NCBI GenBank assembly: GCA_014359685.1
Contig: JACIYY010000001.1
Location: forward strand, 1 to 5,555
Direction: 5' to 3'
DNA from: Porphyrobacter sp.
Lineage (GTDB): Bacteria; Pseudomonadota; Alphaproteobacteria; Sphingomonadales; Sphingomonadaceae
DNA: 5,555 nucleotides
How positions within the stretch are numbered: the stretch's first letter is position 1; each line of letters starts with the position of its first letter. Under the pieces are notes generated by a model, which did no database searches, had not been told where the DNA came from, and saw nothing but the letters and a program-made list of their open reading frames with translations. Of this stretch, positions 1 through 5,555 are shown piece after piece. The translations under genes and the position numbers were made by a program.

Positions 1-2138
1 AAGGGCGCGCGATGGCCGAGCTCAGCCGCAGGCTGGTTCAGCTGAAGGAGGATTCCCCGCTGCCGATGCCGCTGGAGGCCTTCCGGCTGGACGGCGTGCC
101 GCCGGAGCCGCTGGCCCAGTTCCTCTCCGCCCACGGGTTCACCAGCCTGCTGAAGCGGCTCGATGCCGGCGCCGGCTCGCCGGCCCGCCGCACCGAGCTC
201 GACCCGCCCAGCCAGGACCATGCCTCCGCCCCCGCCGCGCCGCAGGGCAGTCGCCAGCCGCTCCCCGAAATGCCGCCGGTCGACCGCGACGCCTATGAAT
301 GCGTGCAGACGATGGGCCGGCTCGAACACTGGATCGCCCGCGCCTTCGCCGCCCGCGCGGTGGCGCTGGATACAGAGACCAGCGCGCTCGACCCGATGCA
401 GGCCGACCTGACCGGGATCAGCCTTGCGCTCGGCCCCAACGATGCCTGCTACATTCCCTTCGGCCATGGCGGCGACGACATGTTCGCCGAACGGCCCGAG
501 CAGATCGACCGCACCGCCGCCCTGGCCGCGCTCAAGCCGCTGCTGGAAAGCGACGCGGTGCTCAAGATCGGGCAGAACATCAAATACGACCTCACCATCC
601 TTGCCCGCCACGGCGCGGCGGTGGGCGGGATCGCGGTGGCGCCGATCGACGATACGATGGTCCTCAGCTTCGCGCTCGATGCCGGCCGCTCGCCCGAGGG
701 GATCGGCGGCGGGCACGGGATGGACGAGCTGGCGATGCGCCACCTGTCGCATACCACGCTGACCTTCAAGGAGATCTGCGGCACCGGCAGGAAGGCGATC
801 CCGTTCGGCCAAGTGCCGCTCGACCGTGCGACCCGCTACGCGGCCGAGGATGCCGACGTCACCTGGCGGCTCCACCGCCACCTGCGCCCGCGGCTGGCCA
901 GCGAGGCCGCGACCCGCATCTACGAACGCGTCGATCGCCCGCTGATCGCGGTGGTCGCGGCGATGGAGCGCCACGGCATCAAGGTCGATCGCGGCGCGCT
1001 GGAACGCCTGTCGGGCGAATTCGCCGGCGAGATCGCCCGGATCGAAAGCGAGATCTTCGCCTGCTGCGGCCAGTCCTTCACCATCGGCAGCCCCAGGCAG
1101 CTGGGCGATATCCTGTTCGACAAGATGGGCTATCAGGGCGGGCGCAAGGGCAAGAGCGGGCACTATTCCACCGATCAGGTGGTGCTGGAAAAGCTCGCCG
1201 CGCAGGGCGCCCCGGTGGCGCGGATGGTGCTCGACTGGCGGCAGCTCAGCAAGCTCAAGACCACCTACACCGATGCGCTGCAGGCGGCGATCAACCCCGA
1301 TACCGGCCGCGTGCATACCTGCTACAGCTTGGTCGGCGCGCAGACCGGCCGGCTGTCCTCGACCGATCCCAACCTCCAGAACATCCCCATCCGCACCGCC
1401 ATCGGCCGGCAGATCCGCGAAGCCTTCGTGGCCGAGGACGGGCATGTCCTGCTGTCGGCCGATTATTCGCAGATCGAGCTGCGCCTCGCCGCCCACATGG
1501 CCGACGTGCCGCCGCTGAAGGAGGCCTTCGCGCAAGGGCAGGACATCCACGCGCGCACCGCGCAGGAGATGTTCGGCACAGTCGATCGCGACACCCGCGC
1601 CCGCGCCAAGACCATCAACTTCGCGATCCTCTACGGGATCAGCCGCTGGGGCCTCGCCGCCCGGCTGGAGATCGACGCCGATCAGGCGCAGGCGATGATC
1701 GACCGCTATTTCGAGCGCTTCCCCGGTATCCAGCGCTACATCGTCGCCACGCTGGAGCAGGTGCGCGAGCGCGGCTATTCCGAAACGCTGTTCGGCCGCA
1801 AGACCTGGTTCCCGCGCATCAATTCACGCAACCAGACCGAACGGTCGGGCAGCGAGCGGGCCGCGATCAACGCGCCGATCCAGGGCACCAGCGCCGACAT
1901 CATCAAGCGGGCGATGGTGCGGATCGGCCCGGCGCTGGCCGAGGCCGGCCTCGCCCATGTGCGGATGCTGCTGCAGGTCCATGACGAGCTGGTGTTCGAA
2001 CTACCCGAAGCCGATGTCGAGGCGGCGGCCCCGGTGATCCGGCGGGTGATGGCCGAGGCGGCGGAGCCGGCCGTGCGGCTCGACGTGCCGCTGGGCGTCG
2101 ATATCGGCCACGGCAAGGATTGGGGCGCGGCCCACTAG
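1..2138 (+). CDS. polA: DNA polymerase I, 5'-truncated by the window edge
   Basis: Family A DNA polymerase for repair synthesis and Okazaki fragment maturation. The frame is open to the left edge (first full codon at base 3). The ATG at 12 has no ribosome site and lies where the 5' nuclease domain ends, so it is internal; about 200 N-terminal residues are probably missing. Counting from that ATG, a Pro/Ala-rich linker spans residues 52-90. The 3'-5' exonuclease follows with all three motifs intact: D120/E122 in LDTETS, N189/D193 in QNIKYD, and Y276/D280 in YAAED. Proofreading is therefore probably active. The polymerase domain has motif A (D484 in SADYSQIEL), motif B (R529, K533, F537, Y541) and motif C (H657-D658-E659 in QVHDEL). 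Motif B reads NFA where E. coli has NFG. The TAG stop sits in a CTAG where the downstream insertion sequence begins, so the last base of the stop may be IS-derived. Confidence 0.97.
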   Translation, partial: GRAMAELSRRLVQLKEDSPLPMPLEAFRLDGVPPEPLAQFLSAHGFTSLLKRLDAGAGSPARRTELDPPSQDHASAPAAPQGSRQPLPEMPPVDRDAYECVQTMGRLEHWIARAFAARAVALDTETSALDPMQADLTGISLALGPNDACYIPFGHGGDDMFAERPEQIDRTAALAALKPLLESDAVLKIGQNIKYDLTILARHGAAVGGIAVAPIDDTMVLSFALDAGRSPEGIGGGHGMDELAMRHLSHTTLTFKEICGTGRKAIPFGQVPLDRATRYAAEDADVTWRLHRHLRPRLASEAATRIYERVDRPLIAVVAAMERHGIKVDRGALERLSGEFAGEIARIESEIFACCGQSFTIGSPRQLGDILFDKMGYQGGRKGKSGHYSTDQVVLEKLAAQGAPVARMVLDWRQLSKLKTTYTDALQAAINPDTGRVHTCYSLVGAQTGRLSSTDPNLQNIPIRTAIGRQIREAFVAEDGHVLLSADYSQIELRLAAHMADVPPLKEAFAQGQDIHARTAQEMFGTVDRDTRARAKTINFAILYGISRWGLAARLEIDADQAQAMIDRYFERFPGIQRYIVATLEQVRERGYSETLFGRKTWFPRINSRNQTERSGSERAAINAPIQGTSADIIKRAMVRIGPALAEAGLAHVRMLLQVHDELVFELPEADVEAAAPVIRRVMAEAAEPAVRLDVPLGVDIGHGKDWGAAH
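2135..2138. repeat. Left copy of the IS target duplication (CTAG, core TA)
   Basis: CTAG is present here and again at 2973-2976, immediately outside the two IS ends. The certain duplication is TA; the flanking C and G may belong to the target or to the IS tips. TAG at 2136-2138 is the polA stop. Confidence 0.8.
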
Positions 2139-2153
2139 GGTCTGGACCCATAA
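2138..2153 (+). repeat. Left terminal inverted repeat of the IS
   Basis: The sequence GGGTCTGGACCCATAA matches the reverse complement of the right end (GGGTCAGGACTCATAA) at 14 of 16 positions. Homology stops after this. The first 12 bases also form a short internal palindrome (GGGTC-TG-GACCC), which the right end has only imperfectly. The first G doubles as the last base of the polA TAG stop. Confidence 0.9.
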
Positions 2154-2194
2154 AGTGGATTCCCAAGCTGCTGTGGATGTGATTCAAGCTCTCT

Positions 2195-2201
2195 AAAGGA
2201 G
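2195..2201 (+). promoter_or_regulatory. Ribosome binding site of the IS transposase
   Basis: AAAGGAG lies 7 bases before the ATG at 2209 and fixes that codon as the transposase start. It falls inside the IS, in the 55 bases between the left repeat and the gene. Confidence 0.75.
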
Positions 2202-2208
2202 AGCGAGG

Positions 2209-2556
2209 ATGGCTGGTGAGTTTTGGTTGAGCGATGAGCAGTTTGAGCGGTTGCGGCCGCTTTTGCCGAACGACACGCGCGGGGTAGCGCGGGTGGATGA
2301 CCGGCGGGTGATTTCGGGGATTGTGCACGTGCTGATCAGCGGCTCGCGCTGGTCGGATGCGCCGTTATGCTACGGTCCGAGAAAAACGCTCTACAATCGC
2401 TGGGTCCGCTGGGCGAAGAAGGGCGTGTGGCAGCGCGCCTTCGAGACGCTGGCGGCCAGTGGAGGTCCGCCTGCTGAGTTGATGCTCGACAGCACCTGGG
2501 CCAAGGCGCACCGTTCGGCCACCGGCGGAAAAGGGGGGCGCAGGCCAACGCCATAG
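2209..2556 (+). CDS. IS transposase OrfA (unshifted product)
   Basis: Without a frameshift, translation ends at TAG 2554-2556 and gives 115 residues. This is the N-terminal IS4/5-type domain plus only the first catalytic Asp (D94), so it cannot catalyse transposition alone. The last five residues (RRPTP) after the slip site do not resemble family sequence. In two-frame insertion sequences such a short product can act as a regulator; that role is inferred here. The second frame (2478-2963) has no ATG of its own and only a TTG at 2616 without a convincing ribosome site, so OrfB is unlikely to be made independently. Confidence 0.75.
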   Translation: MAGEFWLSDEQFERLRPLLPNDTRGVARVDDRRVISGIVHVLISGSRWSDAPLCYGPRKTLYNRWVRWAKKGVWQRAFETLAASGGPPAELMLDSTWAKAHRSATGGKGGRRPTP

Positions 2557-2963
2557 GCCGCTCGCGAGGCGGCCCCACGACCAAGCTCCACGCGCTGGTC
2601 GACGGGCTGGGGCGGTTGGTTGCCTTCCTCATCACGCCGGGTCAGCGCGGCGATGCGCCGGTCGCCGCCGAGTTGATCGGGCGGGCCCCTGCCTCCGCCA
2701 TGCTCGCCGCCGATCGCGCCTATGACAGCGATGCGCTACGTCAGATGCTGATCGCACAGGGCACCACGCCGGTCATCCCCAACGCCCCATACCGCAAGCG
2801 CCTCCACCCCTTCGACCGCAACGCCTACAAGCGCCGCAACCTCGTCGAGCGCGCCTTCTGCCGCCTCAAGGACTTCCGTCGCATCGCAACCCGCTACGAC
2901 AAACTCGCCGCAACATACCAAGCCGCCATCAGTCTCGCCGCCATCATCATATGGTGGTTATGA
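2209..2963 (+). CDS. IS5-family transposase OrfAB, made by -1 frameshift
   Basis: This DDE transposase cuts and rejoins the IS ends. Frame 1 runs from 2209 to the TAG at 2554-2556. The second frame is open from 2478 to the TGA at 2961-2963. Slipping back one base at the end of the G run (re-reading 2538) gives a continuous 251-residue protein whose junction, GGKGGAQANAIGRSRGG, is the motif expected across this point in the family. Residues 1-85 form the N-terminal IS4/5-type domain (FWLSDEQFERLRPLLP, then DDRRVISGIVHVLISGSRW). The catalytic triad is D94 (LMLDST), D169 (AADRAYD) and E214, and the IS5-family signature Y-x2-R-x3-E-x6-K is exact at Y207, R210, E214 and K221. The length is normal for the group. 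An alternative is that the two frames reflect a recent inactivating mutation; the intact motifs and homopolymer site argue against this. Confidence 0.88.
2529..2538 (+). other. Slippery A4G6 site for -1 frameshift
   Basis: AAAAGGGGGG is read as gga-aaa-ggg-ggg-cgc in the first frame. A P-site GGG tRNA at 2536-2538 can slip back one base onto an identical GGG. RNA polymerase adding one G in the run would have the same effect. Both join OrfA to the catalytic half. It is not a textbook X-XXY-YYZ heptamer, so transcriptional slippage or single-tRNA slippage is more likely than tandem slippage. Confidence 0.7.
2556..2574 (+). other. GC hairpin downstream of the slip site
   Basis: GGCCGC (2556-2561) pairs perfectly with GCGGCC (2569-2574) around a 7-base loop. 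It starts 17 bases after the G run and overlaps the OrfA stop codon. Stimulatory stem-loops usually sit 5-9 bases from the slip site, so a role is uncertain. The stem also encodes the conserved GRSRGG segment and could be a by-product of codon choice. Confidence 0.4.
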
Positions 2964-2973
2964 GTCCTGACCC
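2958..2973 (-). repeat. Right terminal inverted repeat of the IS
   Basis: On the - strand this reads GGGTCAGGACTCATAA, matching 14 of 16 bases of the left end. The TGA stop of the transposase (2961-2963) lies inside the repeat. The outermost C (2973) is also the last base of the maeB stop codon on the opposite strand. Confidence 0.9.
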
Positions 2974-2976
2974 TAG
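2973..2976. repeat. Right copy of the IS target duplication (CTAG, core TA)
   Basis: This is the second CTAG, directly after the right IS end. Read on the - strand, 2975-2973 is TAG, the stop codon of the malic enzyme gene. Joining the left flank to this copy without the IS gives a single CTAG holding both stop codons. Confidence 0.8.
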
Positions 2977-5234
2977 CCGAGCACCCCAGCGCTGCCCAGC
3001 ACCGCGAGCGTCAGCACCTCGGGCGCGATCGCGGTCATCGGGACGATCTGCACCGGGCGTTCCATCCCCACCAGCATCGGCCCGATCGTGGCGTTGCCGC
3101 CCAGTTCGCGCAGCAGCTTGGCCGACAGGTTGGCCGATTGCAGCCCCGGCATGATCAGCACGTTGGCCGGCGCCGACAGCCGGCTGAACGGGTAGAGCGC
3201 CATCACCTTGGGGTTGAGCGCGGCATCGGGCGCGAGCTCGCCCTCATACTCAAAGCCGGGCTGCTGCTGGTCGAGGATCTGCACCGCGTCGCGGATGCTC
3301 TCCAGCCACCGGCCCGGCGGGTTGCCGAAGGTGGAATAGGACAGGAAGGCGACGCGCGGCTCATGCCCCAGCCGGCGCGCGACCCTGGCGGTTTCGCAGG
3401 CGATATGCGCCAGCTCGCTGGCGCTCGGCCGTTCGTTGATGGTGGTGTCGGCGAGGAACACGGTGACGCTCTTGCCGATCATCGCGTGGATGCCGAACGG
3501 CACCTCGCCCGGCCTGGGGTCGAGCACCAGCCGCACCTCGCGCATCGACTGGGCGAAGGTGCGGGTCATGCCGGTGACCATCGAATGGCCGTGCCCCAGC
3601 GCCACCAGCAGCGCGGCAAAGACGTTGCGTTCCTGGTTGACCAGCCGGCGCACGTCGCGCTCGGTATAGCCGCGCCGCTGCAACCGTTGATAGAGGAACG
3701 CGACCATCGCCGGCACATGGGGGGAATCGGCGGAGTTCTGGATCTCGAACGAATCGGGGTCGTCGACGGCCAGCTCGATCAGCTTCTCCCGCACCGCGTG
3801 GGTTCGCCCGACCAGCACCGGGGTGCCGTAGCCGAAGTCCCGGAACTGGATCGCGGCGCGCAGCACGACGCTCTCCTCCGCTTCGGCGAAGACCACCCGC
3901 CTGGGATCGCGCCGCGCATCCTCATAGACCTTGGTCAGCACCGCAGTGGTCGGGTTGAGGCGGGCCTTGAGCGTGGTCCGGTAAGCCTCCAGATCGGCGA
4001 TCGGCGCCTGCGCCACCCCGCTGTCCATCGCCGCGCGGGCCACGGCGGCGGAGACGGTTTCCATCAGCCGCGGATCGAACGGCGCGGGGATGATGTATTC
4101 GGTGCCGAAGCGCTGGTCGCGGCCATAGGCGGCGGCGACCTCCTCCGGCACCCGCTCGCGCGCCAGCTCGGCGATCGCCTCGGCGGCGGCGATCTTCATC
4201 TCCTCGTTGATCGTGGTCGCCCGCACGTCGAGCGCGCCGCGGAAGATGAACGGGAAGCCGAGCACGTTGTTGACCTGGTTGGGGTAATCGGATCGGCCGG
4301 TGGCGATGATCGCGTCGGGGCGCGCCGCCCTGGCCTGTTCCGGCAGGATCTCGGGCACCGGATTGGCCATGGCGAAGATGATCGGGCGGGCCGCCATCCG
4401 GGCCACCCATTCCGGCTTTAGCGCGCCGGCGGCGGACAGGCCGAGGAAGATGTCGGCGCCGACCAGCGCCTCTTCCAGCGTGCGCGCATCGGTATCGACG
4501 GCATGGGCGCTCTTCCACTGGTCGAGGTCGCCGCGCCCGCGATGGATGACGCCGCTGCGGTCGCACATGATGACATTGGCGTGGGGCACGCCCATCGCCT
4601 TGATCAGCGCGGTGCAGGCAATCGCGCTGGCGCCCGCGCCGTTGACCACCATCCGCGCATCGCGCAGCGAGCGGCCGGTCAGGTGGCAGGCATTGATCAG
4701 CCCGGCGGCGGCGATGATCGCGGTGCCGTGCTGGTCGTCATGCATCACCGGGATCTTCATCCGGTCGCGCAGCGCCTGTTCGATGATGAAGCATTCGGGC
4801 GCCTTGATGTCCTCGAGGTTGATGCCGCCGAAGGTCGGCTCCATCATCGCCACCGCTTCTATGATCGCCTGCGGATCCTCGCTGTCGAGCTCGATGTCGA
4901 TGGCATCGACATCGGCGAAGCGCTTGAACAGCGCCGCCTTGCCCTCCATCACCGGCTTGGAGGCCAGCGCGCCGAGATTGCCCATCCCCAGGATCGCGGT
5001 GCCGTTGGAGATCACCGCCACCAGGTTGGAGCGCGCGGTGTAGATCGCGGCGGCGGCGGGATCGGCGGCGATCGCTTCGACCGGCGCGGCGACGCCGGGG
5101 GAATAAGCGAGGCTGAGGTCGCGCTGCGTCGCCATCGGCTTGCTGGGCACGATCTCCAGCTTACCCGGCCGGATCGTGCTGTGATAGAACAGCGCCTCGC
5201 GCGCGGTGAAGCTGTCGGTGGGACGGTCGGTCAA
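2973..5234 (-). CDS. maeB: Malic enzyme with phosphotransacetylase-like C-terminal domain
   Basis: This cytoplasmic enzyme oxidatively decarboxylates malate to pyruvate and CO2 while reducing NADP (or NAD), linking the TCA cycle to the C3 pool. Its 753 residues match the usual length of about 760. Residues 15-150 are the malic N-terminal domain, with probable catalytic Tyr44 (AYSPGVA) and Lys99 (MEGKAALFK) and metal ligands E141/D142 (NLEDIKAPE). Metal-site D166/D167 lie in the signature IPVMHDDQHGTAI. Residues 165-400 are the Rossmann domain (NGAGASA at 198-204; FAMANPVPEI at 287-296). Residues 430-750 resemble phosphotransacetylase; in characterised relatives this part is regulatory, sensing acetyl-CoA, and not catalytic. 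Rhizobial NAD- and NADP-dependent enzymes share this architecture, so the cofactor is not settled. The start is TTG, supported by a ribosome site 8 bases upstream. The next in-frame ATG (residue 34, MATQRDLSLAYS) would remove conserved sequence. The gene is convergent with polA, and its TAG stop overlaps the IS target. Confidence 0.96.
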   Translation of the reverse strand: MTDRPTDSFTAREALFYHSTIRPGKLEIVPSKPMATQRDLSLAYSPGVAAPVEAIAADPAAAAIYTARSNLVAVISNGTAILGMGNLGALASKPVMEGKAALFKRFADVDAIDIELDSEDPQAIIEAVAMMEPTFGGINLEDIKAPECFIIEQALRDRMKIPVMHDDQHGTAIIAAAGLINACHLTGRSLRDARMVVNGAGASAIACTALIKAMGVPHANVIMCDRSGVIHRGRGDLDQWKSAHAVDTDARTLEEALVGADIFLGLSAAGALKPEWVARMAARPIIFAMANPVPEILPEQARAARPDAIIATGRSDYPNQVNNVLGFPFIFRGALDVRATTINEEMKIAAAEAIAELARERVPEEVAAAYGRDQRFGTEYIIPAPFDPRLMETVSAAVARAAMDSGVAQAPIADLEAYRTTLKARLNPTTAVLTKVYEDARRDPRRVVFAEAEESVVLRAAIQFRDFGYGTPVLVGRTHAVREKLIELAVDDPDSFEIQNSADSPHVPAMVAFLYQRLQRRGYTERDVRRLVNQERNVFAALLVALGHGHSMVTGMTRTFAQSMREVRLVLDPRPGEVPFGIHAMIGKSVTVFLADTTINERPSASELAHIACETARVARRLGHEPRVAFLSYSTFGNPPGRWLESIRDAVQILDQQQPGFEYEGELAPDAALNPKVMALYPFSRLSAPANVLIMPGLQSANLSAKLLRELGGNATIGPMLVGMERPVQIVPMTAIAPEVLTLAVLGSAGVLG

Positions 5235-5242
5235 GTGGACGG

Positions 5243-5251
5243 CTCCCCTTT
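5243..5251 (-). promoter_or_regulatory. Ribosome binding site of the malic enzyme gene
   Basis: On the - strand AAAGGGGAG ends 8 bases before the TTG at 5234-5232. It is the only good purine-rich site near the N-terminus and is the main reason for choosing the TTG, because no in-frame ATG or GTG lies between it and the TTG. Confidence 0.65.
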
Positions 5252-5316
5252 CGCGCCGGCCCCTAGCCTGCGGTGGCGGATTGCGAAAGCGCTGCGGCGC
5301 GGATTTCCTGACGCGA

Positions 5317-5336
5317 CCCGGTGGCGAAACGCCGGG
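5317..5336 (-). terminator. Weak hairpin directly after the HNH gene, possible terminator
   Basis: Starting at the base after the HNH stop codon, the - strand reads CCCGGCGTTTCGCCACCGGG. It can fold as CCCGG/CCGGG or as GGCG-TTT-CGCC extended by CCC/GGG. No T run follows, so it is not a standard intrinsic terminator. It could attenuate or stabilise the HNH transcript, or do nothing. Confidence 0.3.
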
Positions 5337-5555
5337 CTATTCCTCGAGCTCCACGTCCCAGTACAGCCAGTCGCGCCAGGTTTCGTGCAGGTAATTGGGC
5401 GGGAAGCTCTTGCCGTGCTGCTGCAGCTGCCAGCTGGTCGGGCGGATCGGCTGGACCAGCGGCCGCATCTGCGCCTGGCGGGGCGTGCGGCCGCCCTTCT
5501 TCATGTTGCACGGCGCGCAGGCGGTGAGGATGTTCTCCCAGGTGGTGCGCCCGCC
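5337..5555 (-). CDS. HNH endonuclease, C-terminal part, cut by the window edge
   Basis: The - strand frame is open from the right edge to TAG at 5339-5337 and gives 72 residues with no start codon needed in the window. It begins GGRTTWENILTACAPCN and ends RDWLYWDVELEE. The CxxCN at residues 13-17 and following basic stretch (MKKGGRTP) are the second half of a zinc-binding HNH fold; the HxxPRS-type histidine motif and first Cys pair would lie just off the edge. The Trp-rich tail (SWQLQQHGKSFPPNYLHETW) is typical of small, widely conserved alphaproteobacterial HNH proteins, whose DNA substrate and role are not established to my knowledge. It is 102 bases upstream of maeB on the same strand, so co-transcription is possible. 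The other frames over this stretch look like low-complexity shadows. Confidence 0.85.
   Translation of the reverse strand, partial: GGRTTWENILTACAPCNMKKGGRTPRQAQMRPLVQPIRPTSWQLQQHGKSFPPNYLHETWRDWLYWDVELEE

Larger units (their letters stand above)
2138..2973 (+). mobile_element. IS5-family (IS427-like) insertion sequence, complete
   Basis: This is a complete element with inverted-repeat ends, a two-frame DDE transposase on the + strand and a target duplication. It is 836 bp if the duplication is TA (2136-2137 and 2974-2975), or 834 bp (2139-2972) if the duplication is CTAG (2135-2138 and 2973-2976). The sequence cannot separate these, because the IS ends themselves begin GG(G) and finish (C)CC. 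IS5-family elements of this group are known to target short TA-centred sites such as CTAG. The left end is visibly more AT-rich than the flanks, which suggests a different origin. Both ends and both transposase halves are intact, so the copy looks recent and possibly functional. The group assignment comes from protein motifs and end sequence, not a database match. Confidence 0.93.

Noticed and set aside
12..14. ATG at the left edge as a true start of polA
   Set aside because: The frame is open upstream, no ribosome site is visible, and the sequence begins at the end of the 5' nuclease domain, so this is an internal Met.
299..1984. 561-residue open frame on the + strand inside polA
   Set aside because: It is an alternative frame of polA with Arg/Pro/Ala-rich low-complexity translation and no motifs. 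The polA frame has every family motif.
1903..2328. Open frame on the - strand spanning the polA end and left IS end
   Set aside because: It crosses the IS junction, has Pro/Arg-rich composition and no ribosome site, so it is a chance frame.
3138..4421. 427-residue open frame on the + strand, antisense to the malic enzyme gene
   Set aside because: It is rich in Arg, Gly, His and Asp with no recognisable domain, and it mirrors the codon bias of the well-supported maeB frame on the other strand. Such shadows are expected in GC-rich DNA.
5262..5289. Possible maeB promoter on the - strand: CTTTCG, 16 bases, GCTAGG
   Set aside because: The spacing is plausible but both boxes are poor matches to alphaproteobacterial consensus, and similar matches are common by chance in GC-rich DNA.
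5263..5511. 82-residue open frame on the - strand over the HNH region
   Set aside because: It is a different frame from the HNH tail, is low in complexity and lacks motifs. The frame ending at 5337 carries the recognisable protein.
1..5555. CRISPR array, tRNA, rRNA, toxin-antitoxin pair or defence island
   Set aside because: No regularly spaced repeats, RNA gene signatures or small paired genes were seen. The window is two housekeeping genes, one IS and an HNH fragment.

Overview
The window is GC-rich, with strong G/C bias at third codon positions, and fits an alphaproteobacterial chromosome. Sphingomonadales (Sphingomonas, Novosphingobium or Erythrobacter type) is the best guess, from the protein texture of PolA, the malic enzyme and the HNH protein. 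This assignment rests on recognition and no search was run.

Layout: (1) 1-2138, + strand: the 3' three quarters of polA, DNA polymerase I. The proofreading and polymerase domains are complete and the N-terminal 5' nuclease lies off the left edge. (2) About 2138-2973: one complete IS5-family (IS427-like) insertion sequence of 834-836 bp. It has 16-bp imperfect inverted repeats, and its transposase is split into two frames joined by a -1 shift at an A4G6 run. (3) 2973-5234, - strand: a full-length malic enzyme with a C-terminal phosphotransacetylase-like domain (maeB type), starting at TTG. (4) 5337-5555, - strand: the C-terminal 72 residues of an HNH endonuclease, cut by the right edge. Its reading frame has no start inside the window, so ATG-based ORF calling misses it.

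The most notable structure is the IS insertion point. Removing the element and one copy of its target duplication leaves ...CCCACTAGCCGAG.... In that ancestor the convergent polA and maeB genes share a single CTAG, which is TAG (stop) on both strands. The IS used this palindrome as its target. Because the target is duplicated, or the IS ends supply the missing G and C, both genes kept their own TAG stop and neither protein changed. The element went into essentially the only place between the two genes that costs nothing.

polA (DNA repair, Okazaki fragment processing) and maeB (malate to pyruvate, C4/C3 carbon balance) are housekeeping genes with no evident shared pathway. The HNH gene lies upstream of maeB on the same strand with a 102-bp gap. 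I see no sign of a novel multi-gene system, CRISPR array, tRNA or rRNA. No stretch over 300 bases lacks a gene.
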